A stretch of DNA of 64,000 bases from Lachnospiraceae bacterium (GCA_029224965.1 JAQXVO010000030.1:186001-250000), one strand, 5' to 3'; shown: positions 1 to 8,708, counted from the first letter of the stretch. Program-made: numbers and translations. Notes: a model not told the origin generated them from the sequence alone.

Positions 1-9
1 TCATTCATA

Positions 10-106
10 AGCTTCCTTGCGCCGGCATTGTCCGGATCAAGTAGGTAAGGGTCAGTGAAGATTTTATAAAGTCTTCACTTCTCAGCGGAATGCACCCCCA
101 GCATTG
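10..106 (-). promoter_or_regulatory. TPP (thiamine pyrophosphate) riboswitch
   Basis: Read on the minus strand, the segment carries the THI-box signatures in order: GGGGGTGC (92-99), CTGAGA just after it, a variable AT-rich hairpin arm (TGAAGACTTT and its complement near 56-80), ACCC, then CTTGATCCGGACAATGCCGG with GCGCAAGGAAGC at the 3' end. These are the conserved pyrimidine- and pyrophosphate-sensing elements of the TPP aptamer. The controlled gene would begin to the left of base 1, so a thiamine synthesis or transport gene is inferred but not seen. Confidence 0.93.
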
Positions 107-128
107 ATTTAATTGTTAACCGCTGTCT

Positions 129-157
129 ATCCTAACAGTGTCAGGAATCTCTGTCAA
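129..157 (-). promoter_or_regulatory. Sigma-A promoter of the TPP riboswitch transcript
   Basis: The minus strand shows TTGACA (152-157), a 17-bp spacer and TAGGAT (129-134). Transcription would start near 122, about 20 bases before the riboswitch, and run off the left edge. Confidence 0.75.
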
Positions 158-183
158 GTTTCAGAAGAATGGTGTAAGTCTGG

Positions 184-846
184 CTATGAGATAAAGTCGA
201 AAATACTCATCTGACCGGATACCTCTTCGGCCTCAGCCTTCTGACCGCTTCCATTCGATTCGGGCCCATAGTACGGCCCTTGCAATCCAGGCACACGGTC
301 GATCATCTTAAGCTCAGGCTGGGGACAGGTCAGAAGCTGACCGGCCCGGCTATTATCATAGAGCCAGTCCAAGATCCTGTCCGGATTCAGGATCAGGGGC
401 ATACGGTCATGAACCGGCATCATCGAATCATTGGCTTCTCTGGTCAGAACCGTGAAGCGGTCTTCCTTTCCGAAGGCATTCCAGATTCCCGCCATACAGA
501 TGATCTTACGGTCCGGAACCAGGAAGGATACGATCTGCCTGTCTGCATCCCATTCATAAAAATGTTCCGCCGCGATCACACAGCGGCGCCAGCGCATACT
601 GTCCGCGAAGGATTTCTTCTCAAAGACCGTTTCCGATCTTGCATTGATGAGAAGCTTTGAATCGTAAGAGGGGAAGCCCCACCGCATATCCTCGGCCAGA
701 ATGCCGGGCTTTCGGCCGGTCAGAATGGTGGAGCGGTCGGACGGATGAATGTCACCGGTCGGGAAAGCGGCTGAGGGATCGATCGTCCCTGCCAGCTCCC
801 GGATCTCCTGATTCGATTCTTCCGAGACAAAATATCTGCAGCACAT
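184..846 (-). CDS. SRAP family protein (HMCES/YedK-like abasic-site crosslinker)
   Basis: This is a 220-residue member of the SOS-response-associated peptidase (SRAP) family, which shields abasic sites in single-stranded DNA by forming a covalent link through Cys2. I start it at the internal ATG that places Cys at position 2 (MCCRYF), which the family requires after Met removal. GGAGGCGG lies just upstream, whereas starting seven codons earlier would bury the cysteine. Other active-site residues are visible: Asn68 and Arg70 in INARSE, Glu98 in HFYEW and His146 in PVHDRMP. It is the first gene of the left block and is not obviously in an operon. No LexA-type operator was recognised. Confidence 0.92.
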   Translation of the reverse strand: MCCRYFVSEESNQEIRELAGTIDPSAAFPTGDIHPSDRSTILTGRKPGILAEDMRWGFPSYDSKLLINARSETVFEKKSFADSMRWRRCVIAAEHFYEWDADRQIVSFLVPDRKIICMAGIWNAFGKEDRFTVLTREANDSMMPVHDRMPLILNPDRILDWLYDNSRAGQLLTCPQPELKMIDRVPGLQGPYYGPESNGSGQKAEAEEVSGQMSIFDFIS

Positions 847-942
847 ACAGCCCGCCTCCTGTTTCAACCATTCCCAAGCCAGTCAAAGCTCTGCCTGATC
901 ATCTTTTCCTTCTGCTCCAGCTGTCAGCGATAACAGGTGTCC

Positions 943-1203
943 TTACTGCTTCTCTTCTTCCAGCGCCTGCTCCACTCCTCTGGCCAGCTGATCTGCACAA
1001 GAGGTAGAACGGAGACCGCACTTATTGCCCTTTAAAATAGAGACCGCCTGCCTGGCATCATATCCTTCCAGGAGTTTGCCAATGGCAGAGGTGTTGCCCG
1101 GACAGCCGCCCACAAAGCGGACATTGTGTAATTTTCCATTGTCCAGATCAAAGGAAATCTCCTGGGAACAGACGCCCCGGGGTCTTACATGATAGGTTTT
1201 CAT
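943..1203 (-). CDS. TSCPD domain protein (TIGR03905-like)
   Basis: This 86-residue protein matches the small stand-alone TSCPD family of Clostridia. The same fold is found as a C-terminal zinc-binding extension of some ribonucleotide reductases, but the stand-alone proteins have no assigned function. Four cysteines are visible, in GVCSQ, GGCPGNT, NKCGLR and TSCADQ, and could bind metal. AAAGGA precedes the ATG at good spacing. The gene lies about 95 bases upstream of the SRAP gene in the same direction and may be cotranscribed with it. Confidence 0.85.
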   Translation of the reverse strand: MKTYHVRPRGVCSQEISFDLDNGKLHNVRFVGGCPGNTSAIGKLLEGYDARQAVSILKGNKCGLRSTSCADQLARGVEQALEEEKQ

Positions 1204-1228
1204 AGGAAATCCTTTCGTAATTTTTTAT

Positions 1229-1381
1229 AGATTTTGTTCCGATGTCAGCTTCCAGATCGATACCGACTGGAAGCTCGGTCTGATCGGAAGAAACGGCCGT
1301 GGGAAGACGACCCTGCTTCTCATCGAGCACGATTCGGCCTTCTGTGAGGAAATATCGACTAAGACCATAGAAATCTCCTGA
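1229..1381 (+). pseudogene. Remnant of an ABC-F ATPase gene (internal deletion)
   Basis: In one plus-strand frame ending at TGA (1379-1381), the translation first reads DVSFQIDTDWKLGLIGRNGR followed by GKTTLL. This is a near-canonical start of an ABC-F domain including Walker A. It then jumps directly to LIEHDSAFCEEISTKTIEI, which resembles the H-loop and extreme C-terminus of Lsa/Vga-type ABC-F proteins. The several hundred residues that should lie between are missing, and there is no start codon or ribosome binding site. I read it as a scar left by deletion of an antibiotic-resistance-type ABC-F gene. The exact subfamily is uncertain. Confidence 0.7.
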
Positions 1382-1382
1382 G

Positions 1383-1411
1383 TTGTTGAGAGAATTTCAA
1401 ATCGTTATAAT
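1383..1411 (+). promoter_or_regulatory. Promoter of the ArsR-family gene
   Basis: TTGTTG (1383-1388), a 17-bp spacer and TATAAT (1406-1411) sit 57 bases before the ArsR start codon and directly after the ABC-F remnant. The leader between promoter and ATG would be the natural place for the regulator's own operator, but no clear palindrome was picked out. Confidence 0.65.
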
Positions 1412-1467
1412 AGATATGGTGTATCCAATGATTTCAGATTTCGAATACGAGAATTCAGGAGACCGCA

Positions 1468-1893
1468 ATGGAAACAGATAAGATCGAAGAATCTAAAAAG
1501 GAAAAGCAGTATCCGGAAACGAATTCCATAAAAAAAAGCTCCTCTGATCTTCCCCATCATCACGGGAATTGCAAGGAAGAAGTCCTGAAGGATCTGCCGA
1601 CTGAGGATATGATTCAGGCGGTTTCCGAAGCCATGAAGCAGCTGGGTGATCCCATGCGTCTTCGGATCTTCTGGCTCCTCTGCCACGCCGAGGAGTGCGT
1701 CATCAATATCGCTGCCATTATGGACAGCAGCAGTCCGGCCGTTTCCCATCACCTGAGGCTTCTGAAAAATGCCGGCCTGATCGTATCCGAACGCCACGGC
1801 AAGGAAATGTACTACAAGGCTGCGGATACCGAGCTTGCCCAGAAACTCCACCACGTGATTGAAGATATCGGGCGGATTTCCTGCCCGGAATAA
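1468..1893 (+). CDS. ArsR/SmtB family metalloregulator
   Basis: This 141-residue protein has the winged-helix core of ArsR-type repressors (about residues 45-125), with the recognition-helix signature SSSPAVSHHLRLLK. A cysteine lies ahead of the DNA-binding helix (AEECVINIA). The N-terminus contains DLPHHHGNC and the C-terminus ends ISCPE, so Cys and His ligands are available for metal sensing. AGGAG precedes the ATG. Such regulators usually sit next to a P-type ATPase or cation-diffusion exporter; none is adjacent here, so its target is unknown. The gene converges on sdaAA with 10 bases between the stop codons. Confidence 0.88.
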   Translation: METDKIEESKKEKQYPETNSIKKSSSDLPHHHGNCKEEVLKDLPTEDMIQAVSEAMKQLGDPMRLRIFWLLCHAEECVINIAAIMDSSSPAVSHHLRLLKNAGLIVSERHGKEMYYKAADTELAQKLHHVIEDIGRISCPE

Positions 1894-1903
1894 AGTTATA
1901 CTA

Positions 1904-2776
1904 TTACTCCATGCCCCGGATCCGGGAACGGATCTTCCGTCCGGTCGGTGTGCCGGCCAGGCCGCCGATTCCGGTCTCCCGAATGCTCTCATCCATATTG
2001 CGGCCGATAGAACCCATGGCATCGAAGACCTCATCCGGAGGAATCTTCGATTCGATACCGGCCATTGTCATATCTGCAGAAGTCAGAGCATTCACCGCTC
2101 CGATCACATTCCGCTTCACACAGGGAACCTCCACAAGTCCGGCCACCGGATCACAGGACAGACCCAGAAGACTCTTTAAGGCCAGGGCTGCCGCATTGGC
2201 AATCTGTCTGGCAGATCCGCCCTGGAGATAAACCGCTGCACCAGCCGTCATGGCAGATGCAGCTCCGATCTCGGCCTGACAGCCGCCTTCGGCTCCGGCC
2301 AGGCTGGCCCGGCAGGCAATGACACCGCCGATTCCTCCTGCCACAAATAGAGCCTCTGCCATTTTCTCATCCGTATATCCGTACTTTTCCTGAAGACTTA
2401 AGAGGACCGCCGGCATGACGCCGCAGGATCCGGCTGTCGGTGCGGCCACAATCTTCTTCATGCAGGCATTGGATTCGGCAACCCGAAGAGCCCGCTCCAT
2501 AACGGAGCCGAGAAAGTCTCCGCAGATCATTTCCTTTCTGGCCCGCCGGTCTGCGATCTTCTGGGCTTCGGCTCCGACCAGGCCGCTGGTCGAATGAATC
2601 TTCGGATCATAGGAGAGATCCGATTCCCGCATGGCCTGATAGGTAGAAAGCATCCGCTTCAGATCTTCCTCTTCGGAGATATCCTGGGCCCTGGCATCGT
2701 CTTCTGCAACAATTTCCCAGAAGCTTTTCTTTTTTTCTTCCGAAAGCCGGATGATTTCATCAACAGAATCGTACAT
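1904..2776 (-). CDS. sdaAA: L-serine dehydratase, alpha subunit (iron-sulfur type)
   Basis: This is the 290-residue catalytic subunit of the oxygen-sensitive [4Fe-4S] L-serine ammonia-lyase, which converts serine to pyruvate and ammonia. Cluster cysteines are visible in TAGSCGVMPA and in SCDPVAGLVEVPCVKRN. The start chosen is MYDSVDE, preceded by AGGAG; the frame is open further upstream but that stretch overlaps the beta-subunit gene and is not conserved-looking. The beta-subunit gene ends 8 bases upstream, so the two form an operon for serine catabolism. Confidence 0.95.
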   Translation of the reverse strand: MYDSVDEIIRLSEEKKKSFWEIVAEDDARAQDISEEEDLKRMLSTYQAMRESDLSYDPKIHSTSGLVGAEAQKIADRRARKEMICGDFLGSVMERALRVAESNACMKKIVAAPTAGSCGVMPAVLLSLQEKYGYTDEKMAEALFVAGGIGGVIACRASLAGAEGGCQAEIGAASAMTAGAAVYLQGGSARQIANAAALALKSLLGLSCDPVAGLVEVPCVKRNVIGAVNALTSADMTMAGIESKIPPDEVFDAMGSIGRNMDESIRETGIGGLAGTPTGRKIRSRIRGME

Positions 2777-2784
2777 AGATCTCT

Positions 2785-3447
2785 TTATTCTCCTGCAATG
2801 TAGGTCACTCTGAGAACACCTTCCAGGCTTTCCAGATGACGGATAGCATCCTTCGGAACCTCCTGGTCGCATTCAATGACCATAACGGCATAGCCTCCCC
2901 GCTTGGACCGGTTCAGCTGAAGGGTTGCAATATTGACGGATTCCGCCTCCAGAATCGATGTCACCTCGGCGACATAGCCCGGCTTGTCCTCATTATGAAC
3001 GATCAGGGTCGGAAGCTCTCCGGAGAAATTGACCTGAATGCCATCGATTTCATTGACCCGGATCCGCCCGCCGCCGATCGAGGATGCGATCAGCTCAATC
3101 TTCTTTCCATTCGTCCCAGTCAAAATCAGCCGGGCAGAATTGGGATGGAGATCGGGGCCCAGATCCACACCATGTATGTCAAAGTTCATGCCCTGCTCCC
3201 CGGCGATTTCAAAACTCTCGGGGATTCGTTCATCATCAACAGCAATGCCGAGAAGACCGGCAACGATGGCCTTGTCGGTTCCATGCCCGCGGCCCGTTGC
3301 AAGAAAAGAGCCGTGAAGGCCGATGTCCGCCCGCTCTACCTTTGTCCCGAGGAGGCGCAGGCCGATATTGCCAATGCGGACAGCACCGGCCGTATGGGAA
3401 GAGGAGGGGCCGACCATAACCGGCCCGATGATATCTGAAATCAGCAT
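2785..3447 (-). CDS. sdaAB: L-serine dehydratase, beta subunit
   Basis: This 220-residue partner of SdaAA has the family's N-terminal signature GPSSSHTAGAVRIG (residues 13-26) in the domain shared with serine dehydratases. A C-terminal ACT domain starts at about residue 147 (TLIVHNEDKPGYVAEVTSIL). The ACT domain is expected to mediate dimerisation or substrate control. The Shine-Dalgarno sequence is weak, but the start fits the family. It is the first gene of the sdaAB-sdaAA pair. Confidence 0.95.
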   Translation of the reverse strand: MLISDIIGPVMVGPSSSHTAGAVRIGNIGLRLLGTKVERADIGLHGSFLATGRGHGTDKAIVAGLLGIAVDDERIPESFEIAGEQGMNFDIHGVDLGPDLHPNSARLILTGTNGKKIELIASSIGGGRIRVNEIDGIQVNFSGELPTLIVHNEDKPGYVAEVTSILEAESVNIATLQLNRSKRGGYAVMVIECDQEVPKDAIRHLESLEGVLRVTYIAGE

Positions 3448-3531
3448 AATATTTCTCTGTGAATCAATTTCTCGATCTGTATCTTCAGTCCCTCAGAAAA
3501 GGCAGAATCCCGGCCGCTTTCTATCATTCCA

Positions 3532-4896
3532 TCAGTTTTTGAAGCTGTGGATGGGTGCCGGAATCCGGCCGGTCCGGTTGATGAAGTCTGCGCAGGAATA
3601 CGGGTTGACCGGCATGATGGGTGCGTGGCCTAAGAGTCCGCCGAACTCAACAGTCTCGCCGACACCCTTTCCGACAACGGGAATAAGCCGGGCTGCCGTG
3701 GTCTTCTGGTTGACCATACCGAGGGCTGCCTCATCTGCAATGATGCCGGAAATGGTCGTTGCCGGAGTATCTCCGGGGATGGCGATCATGTCAAGTCCGA
3801 CCGAGCAGACGCAGGTCATGGCTTCGAGCTTTTCGATGGTCAGAGCATTGTGTTCAACCGCATCGATCATGCCCTGGTCCTCGGAAACCGGAATGAAGGC
3901 ACCGGAAAGTCCGCCGACATAGGAGGATGCCATGATACCGCCCTTCTTGACCTGGTCGTTCAGCATGGCCAGGGCTGCGGTGGTTCCGGGAGCGCCGGCA
4001 TACTCGAGACCGATCTCATGAAGGATATCGGCAACCGAATCGCCGATGGCCGGGGTCGGAGCCAGGGAAAGGTCAATGATACCGAAAGGAATTCCCAGCA
4101 TCTGGGAAGCCCTCTTGGCAACCAGCTGACCGACACGGGTGATCTTGAAAGCGGTCTTCTTGATGGTCTCGCAGAGGACCTCAAAACTCTCTCCGTGGAT
4201 GGATTCCAGAGCAGTCTTTACAACTCCGGGGCCGGAAATGCCGACATTGATGATCTCATCGGCTTCGGTAATGCCATGGAAGGCACCGGCCATGAAGGGG
4301 TTGTCATCGGGTGCATTGCAGAGAACGACAAGCTTGGCACAGCCCAGGCTGTCCCGGTCCTTGGTCAGTTCTGCGGTTTCCTTTACGATCTCGCCCATGA
4401 GACGGATGGCGTCCATATTGAGGCCGGTCTTGGTCGAGCCGACGACCACGCTGGAGCAGACGTATTCGGTCTCTGCTAGGGCTCTCGGAATGGAACGGAT
4501 CAGATATTCGTCGTATTTGGTCATGCCCTTGCTGACCAGGGCGCTGTAGCCGCCGATGAAATTGACGCCGAGTTCCTTTGCGCAGCGGTCGAGCGTCTTT
4601 GCGATCTCGACATAGTCATCCGGGCTCTTGCAGCAAGCACTGCCGATCGTTGCGATCGGGGTGACCGAAATTCTCTTGTTTACGATGGGGATATTGTAAT
4701 CCCGCTCGATCTCCCGTCCGGTCCTGACCAGGTCCTTGGCCACTGTGGTGATCCTCCTGTAGATCTTGTCACAGCAGGTCTTTAAGTCACTGTCCATGCA
4801 GGAAAAGAGGCTGATTCCGATCGTGATGGTCCGGATATCCAGATTCTCCTGCTCAATCATCTTATTGGTTTCTTCTACTTCATAGATACTAGGCAT
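3532..4896 (-). CDS. UPF0210 / PFL family protein (DUF711)
   Basis: This 454-residue protein belongs to UPF0210 (DUF711), whose fold is related to glycyl-radical enzymes such as pyruvate formate-lyase but whose function is not established. It has the typical N-terminus [20 protein letters not shown] and full family length. GGGGAGGAC precedes the ATG. The ACT-domain gene lies 15 bases upstream in the same direction, the standard arrangement of this pair across Firmicutes, which suggests that the two proteins work together. Confidence 0.92.
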   Translation of the reverse strand: MPSIYEVEETNKMIEQENLDIRTITIGISLFSCMDSDLKTCCDKIYRRITTVAKDLVRTGREIERDYNIPIVNKRISVTPIATIGSACCKSPDDYVEIAKTLDRCAKELGVNFIGGYSALVSKGMTKYDEYLIRSIPRALAETEYVCSSVVVGSTKTGLNMDAIRLMGEIVKETAELTKDRDSLGCAKLVVLCNAPDDNPFMAGAFHGITEADEIINVGISGPGVVKTALESIHGESFEVLCETIKKTAFKITRVGQLVAKRASQMLGIPFGIIDLSLAPTPAIGDSVADILHEIGLEYAGAPGTTAALAMLNDQVKKGGIMASSYVGGLSGAFIPVSEDQGMIDAVEHNALTIEKLEAMTCVCSVGLDMIAIPGDTPATTISGIIADEAALGMVNQKTTAARLIPVVGKGVGETVEFGGLLGHAPIMPVNPYSCADFINRTGRIPAPIHSFKN

Positions 4897-4911
4897 TGGC
4901 TGTCCTCCCCA

Positions 4912-5196
4912 TCAGATCCGGTGCATCCTGTCGAAAATTTCTTCTCTCTGACATTTGATGTCAACGCCGATCTTTTTTCCAAGCTCGGTCAGGTCGGACT
5001 GAACCTCGTCAAAAGGCTTTGTGGATCCTGTCATATCGACAATCATCATCATGTTGAAGTATCCCTGAAGGATGGTCTGTGTAATGTCGTTGACATTGAT
5101 TCCGGTATCTGCCAGATAGGTACAGACACGGGCGATAATACCGACGGTATCCTTGCCGACTACAGTAATGATTGATTTCTGACTCTTTTTCTCCAT
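4912..5196 (-). CDS. ACT domain protein (UPF0237 family)
   Basis: This 94-residue stand-alone ACT domain opens with SIITVVGKDTVGIIARVCTY and contains NVNDITQTIL, both typical of the UPF0237 family. ACT domains bind small ligands, usually amino acids, so it may be the sensor or regulatory subunit of the following UPF0210 protein. That role is inferred only from the conserved neighbourhood. Confidence 0.92.
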   Translation of the reverse strand: MEKKSQKSIITVVGKDTVGIIARVCTYLADTGINVNDITQTILQGYFNMMMIVDMTGSTKPFDEVQSDLTELGKKIGVDIKCQREEIFDRMHRI

Positions 5197-5316
5197 GCTG
5201 GACTCTCCTTCTTTTTTCCTGCTGCTCTGTTTCTATCTTCCTTCAGACTCTGAGTAGTTGTCTTTTCCTGATAAAGCTTCGATTTGTCTATCGTTCCGCT
5301 GCTTCCATGGGGAAAT

Positions 5317-6114
5317 CTAGACCTCCACCAGCTCGGACGGCTGGCTTCGGGAGGCTGCATTGATCGGAAAATCGGATCCCTTATATTCCGTATCGGACAG
5401 AGAAACCTCGAGCTTTACTGCCTGCTCGGCAAGCTCTGCCATGTTATTCTCCTTGGACAGGTGGCCCAGAAAAATCTGTTCCATATCGTCATTCAGAATT
5501 TTCGAAAGGAGCTGGCCGCTTCTCTCGTTGCTTAAATGTCCCCGGTCGGACAGGATCCGCATCTTCAGCTGGTAAGGATAAGGTCCGGTCTCCAGCATAC
5601 GGATGTCATGGTTGGCCTCGAGAACCACCGCATTGAGATCGCTCATATGCGCGACGATATTCTCGTCGTAGGTTCCCAGGTCCGTGCAGATGCCGACCCG
5701 TTTTTTCCCGTCGGAAATCACGTAGGCGACCGGGTCCGCCGCATCATGGGAAATGTGGACCGGGTCGATATTTAATTCTTCGATGTCAAAGGATTCCCCG
5801 GCAGTAATGGGATGGAAAAGGCCGGGGTCTATATTTCCCAGGCTCTTCATGCCCTGGATGGCCTCGATGGTTTTGGATGTTGCATAGATGGGAAGGCCGT
5901 ATTTCCGGGCAACGACGCCTAGGCCGCTGACATGGTCAATATGCTCATGAGTGATCAGAATGCCGTCACAGTCGCGGGTCGTAAGACCCTTCTCATTCAT
6001 GCCGGCTTCGATTCTTTTTCCGCTGATCCCGGCATCGACCAGGAGATGGTGCCGGTCGCTGCCGACGCAGATACAGTTTCCGCTGGATCCGCTTGCAATG
6101 GTAAATATATTCAT
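5317..6114 (-). CDS. MBL-fold metallohydrolase, WalJ/YycJ-like
   Basis: This 265-residue metallo-beta-lactamase-fold protein has the metal-binding motif THEHIDHVSGL (about residues 55-65) and the N-terminus FTIASGSSGNC typical of the WalJ (YycJ) group. That group is linked in Bacillus relatives to cell-wall or DNA-repair control, and the biochemical substrate is unsettled. I start at MNIFTIASGS, preceded by GGGAGAA, rather than ten codons upstream. It is not next to a walRK two-component system here. The 120 bases between it and the ACT-domain gene contain no recognisable gene. Confidence 0.87.
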   Translation of the reverse strand: MNIFTIASGSSGNCICVGSDRHHLLVDAGISGKRIEAGMNEKGLTTRDCDGILITHEHIDHVSGLGVVARKYGLPIYATSKTIEAIQGMKSLGNIDPGLFHPITAGESFDIEELNIDPVHISHDAADPVAYVISDGKKRVGICTDLGTYDENIVAHMSDLNAVVLEANHDIRMLETGPYPYQLKMRILSDRGHLSNERSGQLLSKILNDDMEQIFLGHLSKENNMAELAEQAVKLEVSLSDTEYKGSDFPINAASRSQPSELVEV

Positions 6115-6264
6115 GGATTCTCCCGCTAAATCTTCTTGGACCATTATATATCATTTTGGAAATCCGTGGGATTTTATTGACATTCATTTCACTGAAGAGG
6201 CGAAAAATTGTCTTGGAATCTTCGCCTGACTTCTTCCCGAATCTCCCGGATTCCTATCTGTCTC

Positions 6265-6990
6265 TTACAGACCGGCCATGGCCAGGTCGATTTCGGCCCG
6301 GCTTTCTTCCTCGGTCCCGTTATTGTCGATCACAATCCGGCATTTCTTCCGGAATACTTCCTCGGGAAGCTGGGCCCGGAAGATGGCTGTGATCTTCTCA
6401 TCCGAATAGCCCCGGCTGGCCTTGAGACGGATCCGGCGGTTTTCTTCGGACGTATAGATATACCAGCATTCATCCAGACAGGGTTCAAGATCCGATCCTA
6501 AAAGAAGAGCGGATTCCACGAAGAAATACTTTCTTCCTTCCTCAGCCAGCCGGTCCCGGCGGAAGAGAATTTCCCGGACCACGGCCGGATGGACCAGGCT
6601 GTTCACCAGATCGATCCGTGCCTGATCCGCATACATCCATTCTGCCATGGCCCTGCGATTGATCTCTCCCTGGCCAGTGACTCCACTGCCTGTCTGCTTA
6701 CAGTCGGCATTTCCACTGCCTGCCTGACCAGGGCCTGCATTTTCAAGATCTGTATTTCCACTGCCTGCCCGGTCATGGTCTGCATTTTCATAGTTCTTGT
6801 CTCCATCGGGAAGGAAACAGGATGCCGGCAGATGTTCGCGTAGCTTCTGGTAGAGCTCATGCCCCGGCAGCATAAGCTCCTGAGCCAGGTCATCGGTCAG
6901 AAGGACCACTGCCCCGTACTGACTCCGGAGATAATCCAGAATAAAGCTTTTTCCGGCGCCGACGCCGCCGGTAATTCCTATAAAATGCAT
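6265..6990 (-). CDS. coaE: Dephospho-CoA kinase with a low-complexity insert
   Basis: CoaE phosphorylates dephospho-CoA, the last step of coenzyme A synthesis. The P-loop GITGGVGAGKS (residues 5-15), the INRRAMAEWMY helix and VESALLLGSDLE are recognisable. At 241 residues it is about 40 longer than usual because residues 61-108 are a hydrophilic stretch with an imperfect repeat of AGSGN/NAD-type units. The insert sits before the conserved substrate-binding segment and leaves the frame intact. In the DNA the repeat appears as recurring TTTCCACTGCCTG blocks. The enzyme is probably functional, with the insert as a surface loop. Confidence 0.93.
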   Translation of the reverse strand: MHFIGITGGVGAGKSFILDYLRSQYGAVVLLTDDLAQELMLPGHELYQKLREHLPASCFLPDGDKNYENADHDRAGSGNTDLENAGPGQAGSGNADCKQTGSGVTGQGEINRRAMAEWMYADQARIDLVNSLVHPAVVREILFRRDRLAEEGRKYFFVESALLLGSDLEPCLDECWYIYTSEENRRIRLKASRGYSDEKITAIFRAQLPEEVFRKKCRIVIDNNGTEEESRAEIDLAMAGL

Positions 6991-7022
6991 GGCGAATCCT
7001 TTGATGAAAAATCAGTAAAAAA

Positions 7023-8576
7023 TCAGTAGATCACTTCAAATTTCACATTGTCCGGAATCTCTACCGGATGGTGGCTTCGGATGTAGTCGATGATCAGATC
7101 CTGGACATTGTCCGCTCCGGTGAAAATGGCCGGGCAGGAGCCGATCATTTCATAACCGCCGGTTCCGGTCGCCCGATAATCGCTGGTCACAAGATGAAGC
7201 TTCTCTTCCGGACCGATGGGGCTTCCGTCCAGCCGAAGCAGGCGGACCACCCGCTCTCCCAGTGGCTTTCTCAAGTCAAAGGCATAGTCGATTCCGGCAT
7301 AGAAGTCGTAATTGTAATGCTCAACCTTGGGCTTCATGAAAACATCGGAAATATAGGGCTTTCCGTCCGAACCCAGATCCAGATAGGAGGCGCAGCGCTC
7401 CAGGGCTTCCTTTAAAGCAGCTCCTGTAATCTCCTTGACCACACTGTTGTTGGCAAAGGGATAGGCCACATAGACATCGCGGATGCTGACAGATTTCGGG
7501 AAACCGATCGGCTTGTTGCCAAGGCTGGTCGCCGAGACATCGGCATAGATGCCGCTCTCTCCATCATTTACAGATGCCAGCTGAACCGCATTGAAAAAGC
7601 GGGCGACCTTGCTTCCGTAGAGAGCACAGTCCAGCTTCTCTTCCGGAGTCAGCTCTTCGTCGAATTCACCGATGGGCTGATCCAGCCATTTCTCGGTTGT
7701 CTCTTCCAAGGGAAGCAGCTTCTGATAGACATCCTCCCGGGTCTGATCCCCGACCGGGACGAGCCTGGAGCTGGCAGAAACCTTTCCGTTCTCATCGACG
7801 CTTCCTTCCAGATGAATGAAGCGCTCTGCATTTGCCGGAGGCTGAACCGTCCAGCTTCCGTAGAGATCCAGACCCTCGACTGCCATATGCTGGTGGCCGG
7901 TCAGAATAATATCGAAGGAGGTCTCCCTGGCCAGGCGGCAGGCCTGGTTCTCGGTCGAATCGGACAGAAGCTTATGGCTATCGTCCAGGGCTTCTTCATA
8001 GCCTCCGTGATAAATGCAGACCGTCACATCGCACTGGTCCTTCATTTGATCCAGGGCTTCCTTCAGAGCCTGAATCGGGTCCGAAACCTTAAGCTCGGTC
8101 AGATGCTCCTTCTTCTCCCAGAGATTGACATGTCCGGTCACTGCACCGGTCAGACCGATCCGAAGACCGTTCGAAAGAGTCCGGATCTCCCACTTCCTGA
8201 TGGAAAGCTCTCCTCTCAAGTCCTCGACATTGGCGCAGATCAGATCCGCCTTCATGGACTTGGCCAGATCACGAATAGCATCATAGCCGAAGTTAAAGTC
8301 ATGGTTTCCCAGGGTATAGGCATCCAGACCGCAGGCATTGAAGCCCTCGGCACTGGGATGAAAATCATAATCTTTATCATGCTCCAGATAATAGGTCAGA
8401 AAAGGGGTTCCCTGCAGGGTATCGCCCCCGTCCAGAACCAGGGTGTTCCCGGTCTTATAAATCTGCTCAGAAAGATTTAAAAGGCCGCAGGCCTTTCTTT
8501 TGCCGCTGGCATAATCGACAGGCATAACCTTTCCGTGGGTATCGCTGGTAAAATAAATGTCAAAATTTCTGGTCAC
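7023..8576 (-). CDS. Bifunctional metallophosphatase / 5'-nucleotidase family protein
   Basis: This 517-residue protein has the N-terminal metallophosphoesterase motifs YFTSDTHGK, LDGGDTLQG, TLGNHDFNFG and TGHQHM, and a C-terminal 5'-nucleotidase domain (from about residue 315, including NKPIGFPKSVSIRD and the YRATGTGGYEM loop). Relatives hydrolyse nucleotides or nucleotide sugars outside the cell, but no signal peptide is present here, so it may be cytoplasmic. The start is GTG, with GAGGTAA upstream. A terminator separates it from the phn genes, so it is a separate unit despite the suggestive position. Its true substrate is unknown. Confidence 0.9.
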   Translation of the reverse strand: MTRNFDIYFTSDTHGKVMPVDYASGKRKACGLLNLSEQIYKTGNTLVLDGGDTLQGTPFLTYYLEHDKDYDFHPSAEGFNACGLDAYTLGNHDFNFGYDAIRDLAKSMKADLICANVEDLRGELSIRKWEIRTLSNGLRIGLTGAVTGHVNLWEKKEHLTELKVSDPIQALKEALDQMKDQCDVTVCIYHGGYEEALDDSHKLLSDSTENQACRLARETSFDIILTGHQHMAVEGLDLYGSWTVQPPANAERFIHLEGSVDENGKVSASSRLVPVGDQTREDVYQKLLPLEETTEKWLDQPIGEFDEELTPEEKLDCALYGSKVARFFNAVQLASVNDGESGIYADVSATSLGNKPIGFPKSVSIRDVYVAYPFANNSVVKEITGAALKEALERCASYLDLGSDGKPYISDVFMKPKVEHYNYDFYAGIDYAFDLRKPLGERVVRLLRLDGSPIGPEEKLHLVTSDYRATGTGGYEMIGSCPAIFTGADNVQDLIIDYIRSHHPVEIPDNVKFEVIY

Positions 8577-8674
8577 GTTACTTACCTCAAACTATAGATA
8601 AAAAAAATTCTTATTGAATTGACAGAACTTGAAAAAATCCTCAAGGCATTTTTCATTATCTGTAATTTTACTCT

Positions 8675-8708
8675 AAAAAATCCGGAAGAAGGTCTCCCCT
8701 CTTCCGGA
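8675..8708 (-). terminator. Intrinsic terminator after the phn operon
   Basis: TCCGGAAG (8681-8688) and its complement CTTCCGGA (8701-8708) form a hairpin. On the minus strand it is followed by a run of six T. It ends transcription from phnC-phnE-phnE before the nucleotidase gene. Confidence 0.85.

Noticed and set aside
1148-1330. 60-residue minus-strand frame overlapping the TSCPD gene
   Set aside because: It runs antisense to the ABC-F remnant, has no ribosome binding site and shows no family features.
6640-6812. Frameshift or assembly error in coaE
   Set aside because: The frame stays open on both sides of the repeat and all catalytic segments are in the same frame.
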